Shown here piece by piece: positions 16,716 to 26,125 of a DNA stretch of 64,000 nt. The stretch is from CALAGJ01 sp964293305 (GTDB lineage Bacteria > Bacteroidota > Bacteroidia > Chitinophagales > Chitinophagaceae): contig CAXYYO010000008.1 of assembly GCA_964293305.1 (NCBI GenBank), positions 1-64,000 on the forward strand. The letters run 5' to 3'. The position numbers and the translations under genes were made by a program. Numbering within the stretch: position 1 is the first letter of the stretch; every line of letters starts with the position of its first letter. The notes beneath the pieces are model-generated. The model was not told the DNA's origin. It saw nothing but the letters and a program-made list of their open reading frames with translations, and did no database searches.

Positions 16716-16752
16716 GGGCCACTATTCTACAGAGTAATGGCCCTTTTTTTTT
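16716..16752 (+). terminator. Terminator or attenuator between rpsB and tsf
   Basis: Stem GGGCCA (16716-16721) / TGGCCC (16738-16743), extended by an imperfect upper stem, followed by nine T. It would reduce tsf expression relative to rpsB, unless tsf also has its own promoter. Confidence 0.75.
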
Positions 16753-16786
16753 CAAATAATTAATTATAAAAATTAAATAGCAGATA

Positions 16787-17626
16787 ATGAGTACAACAGT
16801 AGCTATTACAGCAGCAGATATTAATAAACTTCGTCAGGCCACAGGTGCCGGTATGATGGATTGTAGAAAAGCTTTAACAGAATCAAATGGAGATTTTGAA
16901 GCTGCCATTGATTGGTTACGCAAACAAGGGCAGAAAGTAGCTGCAAAACGCAGCGATCGTGAAGCCAAAGAAGGTGTAGTTATTGCAAAAACAAATGCAG
17001 AAAATACAGTTGGTTTTATCGTTTGCGTAAGTTGCGAAACAGATTTTGTAAGTAAGAACGCCGACTTTGTTGCCTTTGGCCAATCTATTGCCGATGCAGC
17101 TGTGAGCAATAATGTAAAAAGTTTAGAAGAACTAAATGCGTGTACCATCAATGGATTAACAGTATCTGATTTAGTAAATGATAAGCTGGCATCCATAGGT
17201 GAAAAAATTGGTATTACACGTTTTGAGCGCATCGAATCACCTTATGTATCTTCATATATACATGGAGCAAATAGAATGGGCGTTTTAGTTGGGTTTGATA
17301 AATCTACCGTAGATGCAGGTAAAGATATTGCTATGCAAATTGCAGCCATGAATCCAATAGCTGTAGATGAAAAAAGTGTATCTACTGAAACAATTGAAAG
17401 AGAAAAAGCAATCATCATTGATCAAATGAAACAAGATCCTAAAATGGCAGGCAAGCCTGATGAAATGCTAAACAAAATTGCTGATGGCAAAATGAATGCT
17501 TTCTTTAAAGAGCAAACATTAACTGCTCAGGCATTTGTAAAAGATGGTTCTAAATCTGTAGCAGATTATTTAAAAGAAAGTGGAAACTTAACCGTTCAAT
17601 CTTTTAAGCGTGTGGCTATAGGTTAA
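16787..17626 (+). CDS. tsf: Translation elongation factor Ts
   Basis: 279 residues. The N-terminal UBA-like segment ADINKLRQATGAGMMDCRKA and the dimerisation core (CVSCETDFVSKNADFVAF) are typical. EF-Ts recycles EF-Tu-GDP to EF-Tu-GTP. It is the last gene of the block, with a clear terminator 20 bp downstream. Confidence 0.98.
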   Translation: MSTTVAITAADINKLRQATGAGMMDCRKALTESNGDFEAAIDWLRKQGQKVAAKRSDREAKEGVVIAKTNAENTVGFIVCVSCETDFVSKNADFVAFGQSIADAAVSNNVKSLEELNACTINGLTVSDLVNDKLASIGEKIGITRFERIESPYVSSYIHGANRMGVLVGFDKSTVDAGKDIAMQIAAMNPIAVDEKSVSTETIEREKAIIIDQMKQDPKMAGKPDEMLNKIADGKMNAFFKEQTLTAQAFVKDGSKSVADYLKESGNLTVQSFKRVAIG

Positions 17627-17646
17627 TAAATGATTATTTCAAAGAT

Positions 17647-17673
17647 AAAGCTGCCTCATGGGCAGCTTTTTTT
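17647..17673 (+). terminator. Terminator after tsf
   Basis: Perfect 9-bp stem AAAGCTGCC / GGCAGCTTT around a 5-nt loop, running into seven T. It closes the rplM-tsf transcription unit. Confidence 0.9.
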
Positions 17674-17966
17674 ATATCAAAAGCAGCATTTTTATATCAT
17701 TCCTAGAAATAAATACTGATGATGCAGTTGACTTTGTTATTAAAAGCTGAATGGCAATATAGATAGGTCTTGTAGTATAATTTTTGGGTGTAAAATAGTT
17801 AGCTATCTAGTGGTCAAATATTTGTTCTCAGGTCCATAAGTAAACAGCGTTTCGGCTTTGAAATAAAAATAAAGTGTAGAATCTGAGATAAATGTATCTA
17901 ATAATACGATGTTTTTTATAGGCATCTATTTTACGGAGTACATCCCCTTATCTTTGTTGCCTCTTT
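17674..17966 (+). promoter_or_regulatory. Intergenic region with -7 box before the TPR gene
   Basis: No gene is seen. TATCTTTG at 17949-17956 is a perfect -7 match ending 10 bp before the ATG at 17967. No convincing -33 element was found, so the promoter call is weak. Confidence 0.35.
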
Positions 17967-18620
17967 ATGAAATTCTATAATCTACTTATAAAATATCGAT
18001 TCTGGCTGAGCATTATTGCCATTGTGGTTGCAATAGTCTTAAATATCTTAGGAACTGATTTTTGGCCGGTATTCCCATTATATCTTCTCGGACTGCTAGG
18101 TTTATTCAGTCATTTTTTTATAGGCCCCATGCGTCTCATTCAAGAGCCGATGGAGCAGGGCAATATGGATGAAGTTGAAAAGATTTTAAATGGCATTTGG
18201 TTTCCCAATTTGCTGTATAAACCAATACGTTCCACCTATTTTACCATAAAAGGGCAACTAGCAATGGCACGTCAAGACTTTGACACTGCGGAAAAACATT
18301 TAAAAAAGAGTAGTGAACTAGGCGCTCCAATGCCCGAAGCCGAGGGTGCAAACAAATTACAATTAGGTATGATGGCCATGCAAAAAGGAGATTTGAAATC
18401 AGCAGAAGCCAATATTAGGGCAGCTTTGAGAGTTGGCCTTGCAGATAATGAAAGTTTGGCCATAGCCTATCTCAGTATGTGTCAGATATTCATGAATAAA
18501 AGAGAATTTAGGGCTTCAAAAGATTTTTTCCGAAAGGCTAAAGCCTGCAAACCGACTAACAAACAGGTTACAGACCAAATAAAAGAAATAGAAAAATATA
18601 TTTCCAGAATGCCCGGTTAG
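17967..18620 (+). CDS. Membrane protein with tetratricopeptide repeats
   Basis: 217 residues. Two hydrophobic segments near the N-terminus (about 11-29 and 33-53) are followed by three or four TPR-like helices (FDTAEKHLKKSSELGAPMPE, GDLKSAEANIRAALRVGLAD, FRASKDFFRKAKACKPTNKQ). TPRs usually hold protein complexes, and this one would face the cytoplasm or periplasm from the inner membrane. No specific partner is evident. The PfkB kinase follows 64 bp downstream on the same strand. Confidence 0.75.
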   Translation: MKFYNLLIKYRFWLSIIAIVVAIVLNILGTDFWPVFPLYLLGLLGLFSHFFIGPMRLIQEPMEQGNMDEVEKILNGIWFPNLLYKPIRSTYFTIKGQLAMARQDFDTAEKHLKKSSELGAPMPEAEGANKLQLGMMAMQKGDLKSAEANIRAALRVGLADNESLAIAYLSMCQIFMNKREFRASKDFFRKAKACKPTNKQVTDQIKEIEKYISRMPG

Positions 18621-18684
18621 TTTGTATATCCCGATTATATCGTCAAAAAAATATTCAGTATTCATCATCTCATAATTTAAACTC

Positions 18685-19611
18685 ATGTCATTAATTGTTG
18701 TAGGAACAATGGCTTTTGATGCTATAGAAACGCCTTTTGGCAAAGTGGATAAAATCATAGGAGGGAGTGCAACTTATGCCGCCTATGCAGCCAGTCATTT
18801 TGTAAAACAAGTGCAACAAATTTCTATAGTAGGTAATGATTTTCCTTTGGAAGAAATGGAACTATTGCGCACCCGTGGTGTAGTGTTAGATGGAGTGGAA
18901 ATAGTACCAGATAAAAAATCATTTTTCTGGAGTGGACGCTACCACATGGATATGAATACCAGAGATACCTTAGTTACTGATTTAAATGTATTGATGGATT
19001 TTAATCCAAAAATACCAGATTCATATCAGGGGGCTGAATTTTTGATGTTGGGTAATTTAATGCCAAAATTACAAATTCAGGTTATCAATCAATTGGAAAA
19101 AAGACCTCGGCTTATCATTATGGACACCATGAATTTCTGGATGGAGACAGCAATGGATGACCTGATGGAAGCAATACAACGAGTAGATGTATTACTCATA
19201 AATGATAGTGAAGCAAGACAACTCAGTGGAGAATTTTCATTAGTAAAAGCCGCTAAGAAAATTTTAAGCATGGGACCTCAATATCTTATCATAAAAAAGG
19301 GAGAACATGGAGCATTATTATTTGATGAACATCATGTGTTTTATGCACCAGCACTACCTTTAGAAGATGTGTTTGATCCAACCGGTGCCGGCGACAGTTT
19401 TGCAGGAGGATTTATTGGACACATAGCCAAAACTCGTGATGCATCTTTTGAAAATTTAAAAACTGCTATAATTGTAGGAAGTGCTATGGCCAGTTTTTGT
19501 GTAGAAAAATTTGGTGCTACCCGATTAAAAGAATTGACTATGCCCGAAATTAATGATAGGATATCAGCTTTTGTTGATTTGGTAAATTTTGATATTTCAA
19601 TAGTAGAATAA
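18685..19611 (+). CDS. PfkB-family carbohydrate kinase
   Basis: 308 residues of the ribokinase/PfkB fold. The second signature DPTGAGDSFAGGFIG, with the catalytic Asp, is present near residue 235. The N-terminus has the glycine pair in IIGGSATYAAYAASHF. NDSEARQLSG matches the family's middle motif. The substrate is undetermined; the family includes fructo-, ribo- and nucleoside kinases. It faces the SusCD pair across a shared terminator, but that proximity is weak evidence for a shared pathway. Confidence 0.88.
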   Translation: MSLIVVGTMAFDAIETPFGKVDKIIGGSATYAAYAASHFVKQVQQISIVGNDFPLEEMELLRTRGVVLDGVEIVPDKKSFFWSGRYHMDMNTRDTLVTDLNVLMDFNPKIPDSYQGAEFLMLGNLMPKLQIQVINQLEKRPRLIIMDTMNFWMETAMDDLMEAIQRVDVLLINDSEARQLSGEFSLVKAAKKILSMGPQYLIIKKGEHGALLFDEHHVFYAPALPLEDVFDPTGAGDSFAGGFIGHIAKTRDASFENLKTAIIVGSAMASFCVEKFGATRLKELTMPEINDRISAFVDLVNFDISIVE

Positions 19612-19635
19612 GATTAAATTTTTATCCATACCAAA

Positions 19636-19667
19636 TAAAAATGGCTGTCAAATGACAGCCATTTTTA
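19636..19667. terminator. Bidirectional terminator between the PfkB kinase and susD-like genes
   Basis: A perfect 15-bp inverted repeat (TAAAAATGGCTGTCA / TGACAGCCATTTTTA) separated by two bases, with T-runs on both strands. It lies between convergent genes. Confidence 0.85.
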
Positions 19668-19689
19668 TTATTTTAAAAAGCTTAAATGC

Positions 19690-21249
19690 TTAATAACCAA
19701 AATTTTGTGTCAAATTTGGATTTGATGATAACGCTATATTTGGAATAGGGAATACAACTCTGAATGCACCAGAAGCAGACTCTCTTTCTTCTACAGGATC
19801 ATTAAATTTTTCAAACCTTATTAAATCATTTCTTCTCCATGCCTCAAGATATAACTCTCTACCTCTTTCAGCCAGTAGATTGGTTACATTTACTTCAGTG
19901 AAGGCAGTTGCTAAGCGAAGTGATCTTAGTTCATTTACGATTTCAACCGGCGTTTCGTCGGAAGAACCACCCCTTAAAACAGCTTCGGCTTCCATCAGTC
20001 TTACATCCGCAAAACGGAAGAATACGAATTCATTTTGACTTCCCCATGCACCATCACCAATTGTAGAAGGATTCAGAGGATACTTATTCGTACGAATTCC
20101 CCTTCTTTCATCTGAAAAATATAAACTGGCAGTTGATGTAAGAATAAGAGGATTACCACTTCTGTCTTTTAAATCAACAATTGGGTCACCAATTTTTCCA
20201 GTCGCTGGACCTCTTTGTTGACCAACTAAAAATCCTGTACGTGCTCCAGTTAAGTCAGTGTAACCCGGCAAATCAATACCTCTTCGAGTATCATTACTTT
20301 CAAAGCTATTGTAAAAATCTGAGAGTGTGGTAAATCCATTCCAACTACCAGGTGTCATATTATAATGAAAACCCATAGAAGTGTACCATCTCATATTAAT
20401 ACCCTGACTATTCTGACGAACAAAGATACTTTCAGTAGATTTTGAGCCATTCTCCCAAGTGAAATTATCCCAATAACTTGGTGAAAGAGCCAGTTCTGTA
20501 TTGCTTTGTATAGCATTACACAATTCAGCTACTTTGCTCATATCACTATTACTAAAAGTGTATGGTCCTGCAGGTGCTGCTGCGTCCTGTTGGTAAACGG
20601 CTTTGTTCAAATAACATTTCGCCAATAAAAATTGAGCTGCCTCTTTTGTAGCGGCGCCTCTTTTATCTCTGGTAAATGATGGCAAATTTGGAATTACTGC
20701 TTCTAATTGTGCAATAATTTGTTCAATTGCCTCTGCCCTTTGAAGTACTGTTGGTAATTCATCTGCAGGAGCATTAGATGGTTTATATTGTAATTGCCCA
20801 TACATATCAACTACTAAATACCTAAAATATGCATTCAAGAAACTTGCTTCAGCTTGTTCTTGACCTGTCGAATTTTCTGAGAGTAATGCTGAATTGTATA
20901 AAGCACCATTTAAGCCATTCCAGAGATTATTCACTTGGTTATGTGATGCATCCCATGTATGTAAATGTAATTTACGCCAAGTACCAAAATCGTCCCAATC
21001 CGTACCACGAGTTGGCCCCATTAGTTCGTCAGTGGTATGTTCTTGCATTGCATGAAAATTTTCCTGACCTACAAATTGATTGAGCAAATTATATACTGTA
21101 CCTAATGTAGGAGGTGTAGGTGCTGCTCCTTCTGGTCTAGGCTCACCAGATTGTGGATCTCTTAATTCAGGTTCTAACTTTGAGCACGATGAAAGTGCTA
21201 AACAAGCTGAACTGAATACCAATAAGCTCGCTTTTTGAAAAGTATTCAT
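19690..21249 (-). CDS. susD: SusD/RagB-family outer-membrane glycan-binding lipoprotein
   Basis: 519 residues. The signal peptide ends in the lipobox LSSC, with Cys22 lipidated. The SusD-like helical repeats include FLNAYFRYLVVDMYGQLQY and the closing ERGRELYLEAWRRNDLIRFE, a strong family marker. The protein sits on the cell surface as the lid of the SusC channel and captures oligosaccharide or another ligand. It begins 19 bp after the susC stop. Its ligand cannot be assigned, and no glycoside hydrolase is nearby. Confidence 0.93.
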   Translation of the reverse strand: MNTFQKASLLVFSSACLALSSCSKLEPELRDPQSGEPRPEGAAPTPPTLGTVYNLLNQFVGQENFHAMQEHTTDELMGPTRGTDWDDFGTWRKLHLHTWDASHNQVNNLWNGLNGALYNSALLSENSTGQEQAEASFLNAYFRYLVVDMYGQLQYKPSNAPADELPTVLQRAEAIEQIIAQLEAVIPNLPSFTRDKRGAATKEAAQFLLAKCYLNKAVYQQDAAAPAGPYTFSNSDMSKVAELCNAIQSNTELALSPSYWDNFTWENGSKSTESIFVRQNSQGINMRWYTSMGFHYNMTPGSWNGFTTLSDFYNSFESNDTRRGIDLPGYTDLTGARTGFLVGQQRGPATGKIGDPIVDLKDRSGNPLILTSTASLYFSDERRGIRTNKYPLNPSTIGDGAWGSQNEFVFFRFADVRLMEAEAVLRGGSSDETPVEIVNELRSLRLATAFTEVNVTNLLAERGRELYLEAWRRNDLIRFEKFNDPVEERESASGAFRVVFPIPNIALSSNPNLTQNFGY

Positions 21250-21268
21250 ATGTCTATTTTATTTAAAT

Positions 21269-24200
21269 TTAAAATCCAAGATTTAATCCAAAAGTAAAAA
21301 TTCTAGAAGGTGGAAAAGCTGTATAATCAAACCCTCTTGAAGGAATTCCATTTATCTGTTTGTCAACATTGATTTCAGGATCCAACCCAGAATACTTTGT
21401 AAAAAGTGCCAAATTTTGACCAGATACAAAAATGGATAAAGAACGTATTACCTTATTATTAACATTGAAAGCATAACTAATGTTCGCATTTGCAATTCTT
21501 AGGAAATCACCATTTTCGAGAAAACGTGTGGAAACACTGCCCGGATTTATTGGACTTTCTGGACTTTCTGCCACATCATAAGTTACATTTCTGCCATTTC
21601 TTAAACTTCCTTTTAGAAACACTGCATTTGCAGTATTATTATACACTTTAAATCCAGTAACCGCATTCATAAATATACTGGCACTCAATCTTCCAAACGT
21701 AAATGTATTGGTCAATCCAGCAAAAAATGTTGGCAATGCACTTCCTACTAATTGATCAGCACCACCGTTTTCATATCTTGCATTACCATTTCCATCGTAT
21801 CCATTAAAAACAGGCATTTTCCATGTAAATAAGGAAGATCCATCAACAATTGTTTGAGCGTAAGCACCAGTTAAACCCTGTCCATTAACCACACCAGTAT
21901 TTACAACCTGATTAAGATCAACTACCTCATTTTTTTGGAATGTCATATTGTAATTTACATCCCAGTTGAATTTAGAACCAGATATAACTTTAAGATTTAA
22001 ACTTATTTCTACCCCATTGTTTATTACATAACCCGGTAAATTATCCCACTGATAAGTGCTTGCAGAATAACCTCCAGGAATTGGAGCAAAATAAAGAAGG
22101 TCCTTTCTTCTTGTATTAAAGTATTCAACAGTTCCACTTACCTTGCTATTAACAAGAGAGAAATCAATTGCTGCACCCAAAGTTCTTGCTTGTTCCCACC
22201 TAAGGTCTGGGTTGCCTTCCCAAACATATACTCTTTGTGGCTCCGTATCATTTGGCCCTTGATACACTTGTGAGTAATCAAGCGGCGCATAATTTGGAAT
22301 ACCATCCTGACTGCCTATTATTCCGAAATTAGCACGAATACTTAAATCATTGAATACACTTCCGAGGGCATCTTGAACGAAGGACTCTCTGAGAATTCTC
22401 CATTTAGCAGCAAACGCAGGAAAATAGCCATACTTGTTATTCTCTCCAAACCTAGATGAACCATCACCTCTAAAAGTTCCAGTAAAATAGTACTTTTCAT
22501 CAATAGAATAGTTAATTCTTAAATATCCTGATTGTAGCTCATTTCTCTGGAAGTCGGGAACACCTGAAATAGTATTTGTAAAGCCATCAAAATCTTTAAC
22601 AAACGTATCTTCTGGTTTAACAACAGGAGTAGAAAGTCCCCATGCAAACTGGCTGCCATATTCAGATTCAAAGTTTTGATATGAAACACCAGCAACCGCA
22701 TTCAAAACATGCCCATTAGAAAAAGTTTTGTCGTAAGTTAAATAGGCCTCAGTAAGAATACTTGTGTAGTCTAAATTTTGTCTTGTGGCCCTACCATTAT
22801 CTTGTATTCCAGTTCCATTAACGTTTCCATTGAAAATAAAAATCTGGCCACCATAAGCACCTGATGGAAGTCTTGGATCTGCAAAAGAATTTCTTTCTGC
22901 TTTAGAATTATCATAGCCCAATACTCCTTTCAGGCTTAAACCTTTAGCGATATCATAAGTTAAACTTAAATTACCTAATATACGATTTATGTCGTCCTTG
23001 TCATCAAAACGTGCCAACATTTCTGCTGGGTTACGGCTATTATCCCCTGGATCGAAGAAATCGCCATTTTCATCATAAATAGGATATGTTGGGTTGAACT
23101 GTAAAGCAGCACCAATCAAACTTCCTTGATAGCCGGCATTATTACTAATTGGTCCGTAACTACTCTTGGTGTTAGAGTAAGTAAGGTTTGTTTCAATTTT
23201 TAGTTTATCTGAGAATAATTTCTGCATATAATTACCTCTTAAAGTAAACCTTTTGAGACCAGTATTTTCGACTGTTCCATTTTGGTCATCATATCCACCG
23301 CTCAATCTTAAAGAGTTTGATTTTCTACCAAAACCCCAAGAAAGATTATAGCTTTGTTGAATACCGGTACGGAAAATAACATCTTGCCAATCAGTGTTAG
23401 CGCCCTTATCAAGATTTGCCACAGCTTCGGAAGCATCTTGTTCAGATGTGCCACCATCAATGTTTGCCTTTTTACTTCCAAGCAGAAAATCTTCTGCATT
23501 TAATAAATCATACCTTGAAGCTGTATTTGCAAAACCTGTTGTTGCTGAAAATTGAAAACCTGGATTACCACCTTTTCCATTTTTTGTTGTTACGAGTATT
23601 ACACCGTTGGCTGCTCTTGAGCCATAAATTGCTGCTGATGACGCATCTTTTAATATAGTGATGCTTTCAATGTCTGCAGGGTTTAAAAAGATTAATGGAT
23701 TTTTTGCACTTGTGTTTCCTTCAATACCTGAGGCTGTAGCTACTGAGCCTCCACCACCGACAGGTACACCATCTATCACATACAATGGCTCTTGATTTCC
23801 ACGAATAGATGAAGTTCCCCTAATAGTGATGGTAGGAGCAGCACCAGGCTCACCACTTGAAGGAGTTATTGAAACTCCTGGGGTGCGTCCCTGTATCAAC
23901 TGCTCAGGAGAGGAAATAACACCCTTATTAAAATCCTTTGTAGTTATTTGTGCTACCGAACCGGTTGCATCTTTTACTTTTCGTGTACCATAACCCACAA
24001 CTACCACTTCATTCAAACTGGCATTTTGTGTGGTTAATTTAATGTTGCTTAAGTCTCCAGCAGCACTTACTTCCATTGATCCAAAACCAACAGAACTAAT
24101 AACCAATGTACCACCACTTGGTACAGTAATTTTAAAATTACCATTGGCATCTGTGGCAGTTCCTGTTTTTGTGCCTTTAACAATAACCGATGCTCCGGTT

Positions 24201-24322
24201 ACTGCGGCTCCATTTTCGTCTGTAACTTTTCCTGATACTGTGCTTTGTGACCAACTCACCTGTGCTATTAGTAAGAATAGCGGACTGAGAAGAAGCCATT
24301 TCAGCATTTGCTTTGTCGTCAT
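21269..24322 (-). CDS. susC: SusC/RagA-family TonB-dependent transporter
   Basis: 1017 residues. Signal peptide 1-26, then a CarboxypepD_reg-like domain (about 28-100, VSGKVTDENGAAVTGASVIV). A SusC-type plug follows (LNEVVVVGYGTRKVKDATGS, EPLYVIDGVPVGGG), then a large beta-barrel ending in aromatic Phe (FGLNLGF). It imports a ligand presented by the SusD partner, using TonB energy. The LacI-type regulator is divergent upstream, suggesting induction by a sugar or its catabolite. Confidence 0.95.
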   Translation of the reverse strand: MTTKQMLKWLLLSPLFLLIAQVSWSQSTVSGKVTDENGAAVTGASVIVKGTKTGTATDANGNFKITVPSGGTLVISSVGFGSMEVSAAGDLSNIKLTTQNASLNEVVVVGYGTRKVKDATGSVAQITTKDFNKGVISSPEQLIQGRTPGVSITPSSGEPGAAPTITIRGTSSIRGNQEPLYVIDGVPVGGGGSVATASGIEGNTSAKNPLIFLNPADIESITILKDASSAAIYGSRAANGVILVTTKNGKGGNPGFQFSATTGFANTASRYDLLNAEDFLLGSKKANIDGGTSEQDASEAVANLDKGANTDWQDVIFRTGIQQSYNLSWGFGRKSNSLRLSGGYDDQNGTVENTGLKRFTLRGNYMQKLFSDKLKIETNLTYSNTKSSYGPISNNAGYQGSLIGAALQFNPTYPIYDENGDFFDPGDNSRNPAEMLARFDDKDDINRILGNLSLTYDIAKGLSLKGVLGYDNSKAERNSFADPRLPSGAYGGQIFIFNGNVNGTGIQDNGRATRQNLDYTSILTEAYLTYDKTFSNGHVLNAVAGVSYQNFESEYGSQFAWGLSTPVVKPEDTFVKDFDGFTNTISGVPDFQRNELQSGYLRINYSIDEKYYFTGTFRGDGSSRFGENNKYGYFPAFAAKWRILRESFVQDALGSVFNDLSIRANFGIIGSQDGIPNYAPLDYSQVYQGPNDTEPQRVYVWEGNPDLRWEQARTLGAAIDFSLVNSKVSGTVEYFNTRRKDLLYFAPIPGGYSASTYQWDNLPGYVINNGVEISLNLKVISGSKFNWDVNYNMTFQKNEVVDLNQVVNTGVVNGQGLTGAYAQTIVDGSSLFTWKMPVFNGYDGNGNARYENGGADQLVGSALPTFFAGLTNTFTFGRLSASIFMNAVTGFKVYNNTANAVFLKGSLRNGRNVTYDVAESPESPINPGSVSTRFLENGDFLRIANANISYAFNVNNKVIRSLSIFVSGQNLALFTKYSGLDPEINVDKQINGIPSRGFDYTAFPPSRIFTFGLNLGF

Positions 24323-24715
24323 GTTTGAGCAGATTTTAATTTAAAGTGTAAAAATGAATGTGTATAAAAAAAATTTATATTTTGTTTAATCTATTTGTTA
24401 AAATATTTCAATAGACCTTAAAAATCCCGTATCCGTTGCACTTATTTCAAAAAATATTTAATAAAAATTTAATCCCAATCCAACTTCTTTAAATAAATCA
24501 TTAGAAGGGTTTATATATATATGTCTTGTGCAAAAAAATAAGTAAACTGAATTAAATAACCACTAATCAAGCCTATTCGTTAAACTATTTAAACTTGATA
24601 AAATTAACAATTTTTGTATAAGAATTGTGTAAAAGTAACACATAAATATTCTACAACGTTTGCGATACTGTTTGCAGTGGAAAATTTTATCCTACTTTTA
24701 CCTAAATACGTAAAA
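24323..24715. promoter_or_regulatory. Divergent control region between susC-like and lacI-like genes
   Basis: About 390 very AT-rich bases with no gene. Promoters for both directions must lie here, but no good TTTG/TAnnTTTG pair was found. GTTTGC occurs twice within 24658-24676, just before the regulator, and could be operator half-sites; this is a guess. Confidence 0.3.
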
Positions 24716-25711
24716 ATGAGAGAAACAATTACACTAAAAAAAATTGCCGAAACACTTAATATAAGTGTTAGTACTGTTTCTAGAGCATTAAAAAACCATC
24801 CTGATATTTCCATTAAAACGAGACAAAGGGTAAATGAACTAGCTACAGCACTAGATTATGAGCCAAATGCCTACGCCATTCAACTTAGGACTAACAAGAG
24901 CAATATTTTTGGATTGATTGTTCCATCGGTATCGTTATTTTTTTATGATTCATTTATTTCTTCAGTAGAGGAAGAATGTAGAAAAAGTGGATATTCTTTG
25001 ATCATACTACAAACAAGCGATAACCCTGAAACCGAATTGGACAGTGTTCGTTTATGTAGGCAAAATAGAGTAAGTGGGATATTTGTATGTCTCACCCCTC
25101 AAACAAAAAATATAGAACCATTTTTGAAGCTGCCAAAACAAGAAATACCTGTAATATTTTTTGACAAAGTGCCTGATGATGAAGAAACAAATCGTGTCAG
25201 TCTTGCAGATAGACAGGCTGCAAGGTTAGCGGCAGAAATTTTATTAGAAAAAAATAAAAAAAATATTCTGGCTATATTTGGAAACGCAGATTTGAGTATC
25301 TCAAAACGTAGGCTTGCCTCTTTTGAGGAGTTTATGAATCAAAAAGGAAATGGCATGAAAGTTACTTATGTACATGCCAATAATGCTCAGGAGGCTCATG
25401 ACATCACAAAAAAATATATTTGTACAAAGAAAAAACCAGATTCCATTTTTTGTATGAGCGATGAAATTCTTACCGGCACCATGAAAGCTATTCAAAATTC
25501 AGGTATCAAGATTCCTCAAGAAATGGGTATCCTTTCTATGAGCAATGGTTTTATACCGGGATTATATCATCCTGTGGTGGACTATGTAGAAACAAGTGGT
25601 TATAAATTAGGTAAGCTAGCATTTACACAGATGATGGCTTCTGCAAATGGCACTAAACTCAACCAAGAACTCACAGTGGAATGCACTTATATTCCAGGTA
25701 GTTCCTTGTAA
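24716..25711 (+). CDS. LacI-family transcriptional regulator
   Basis: 331 residues from the ATG at 24716. The N-terminal helix-turn-helix (about 4-30, ITLKKIAETLNISVSTVSRA) and hinge (DYEPNAYAIQLRTNKSNIFG) are typical. A periplasmic-binding-protein-like sensor domain follows (FGLIVPSVSLFFYDSFISSV to the C-terminus). A TTG-started extension upstream lacks family similarity. Position suggests it controls the divergent susCD pair. The effector is unknown, probably a sugar. Confidence 0.92.
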   Translation: MRETITLKKIAETLNISVSTVSRALKNHPDISIKTRQRVNELATALDYEPNAYAIQLRTNKSNIFGLIVPSVSLFFYDSFISSVEEECRKSGYSLIILQTSDNPETELDSVRLCRQNRVSGIFVCLTPQTKNIEPFLKLPKQEIPVIFFDKVPDDEETNRVSLADRQAARLAAEILLEKNKKNILAIFGNADLSISKRRLASFEEFMNQKGNGMKVTYVHANNAQEAHDITKKYICTKKKPDSIFCMSDEILTGTMKAIQNSGIKIPQEMGILSMSNGFIPGLYHPVVDYVETSGYKLGKLAFTQMMASANGTKLNQELTVECTYIPGSSL

Positions 25712-25739
25712 AAAAAAATAGAAAATTAAAAAAGAGATT

Positions 25740-26090
25740 TTATACAGCAAAGCTTTCGCCACAGCCACAAGTACGACTGGCATTTGGGTTTTTAAAATGA
25801 AAGCCTTTGCCCGACAGGCCATCAGAGAAATCTAATTCAGTATTTACTAAATATAAAAAACTCTTTAAGTCTGTTACTAAACGGGTACTATCCACCTCAA
25901 AAACCTGATCCATGGGTTTCAAATCATTATCAAAGTCTAATTGATAGGTTAAGCCAGAACAACCACCACCCACTACTGAAATTCGTAAAAAATAAGTAGC
26001 ATCATTTTCTATACCTGCCTGCTGCATTAAAGATTGTATTTTCTTTTTTGCTTTCTCAGTAATGGTTACACTGTTGTCTATATGTGTCAT
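25740..26090 (-). CDS. IscA/SufA/HesB-type iron-sulfur assembly protein
   Basis: 116 residues from the ATG at 26090. The three conserved cysteines are present: VVGGGCSGLTYQ, then RTCGCGESF near the C-terminus. A-type carriers hold iron or Fe-S clusters for transfer to apo-enzymes. It begins 35 bp after the cysteine desulfurase stop, so the two are likely co-transcribed. I do not choose between iscA, sufA and erpA. Confidence 0.9.
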   Translation of the reverse strand: MTHIDNSVTITEKAKKKIQSLMQQAGIENDATYFLRISVVGGGCSGLTYQLDFDNDLKPMDQVFEVDSTRLVTDLKSFLYLVNTELDFSDGLSGKGFHFKNPNASRTCGCGESFAV

Positions 26091-26125
26091 GACGCTGGTT
26101 TCATTGCAAAAATAGAACAAAGCTC

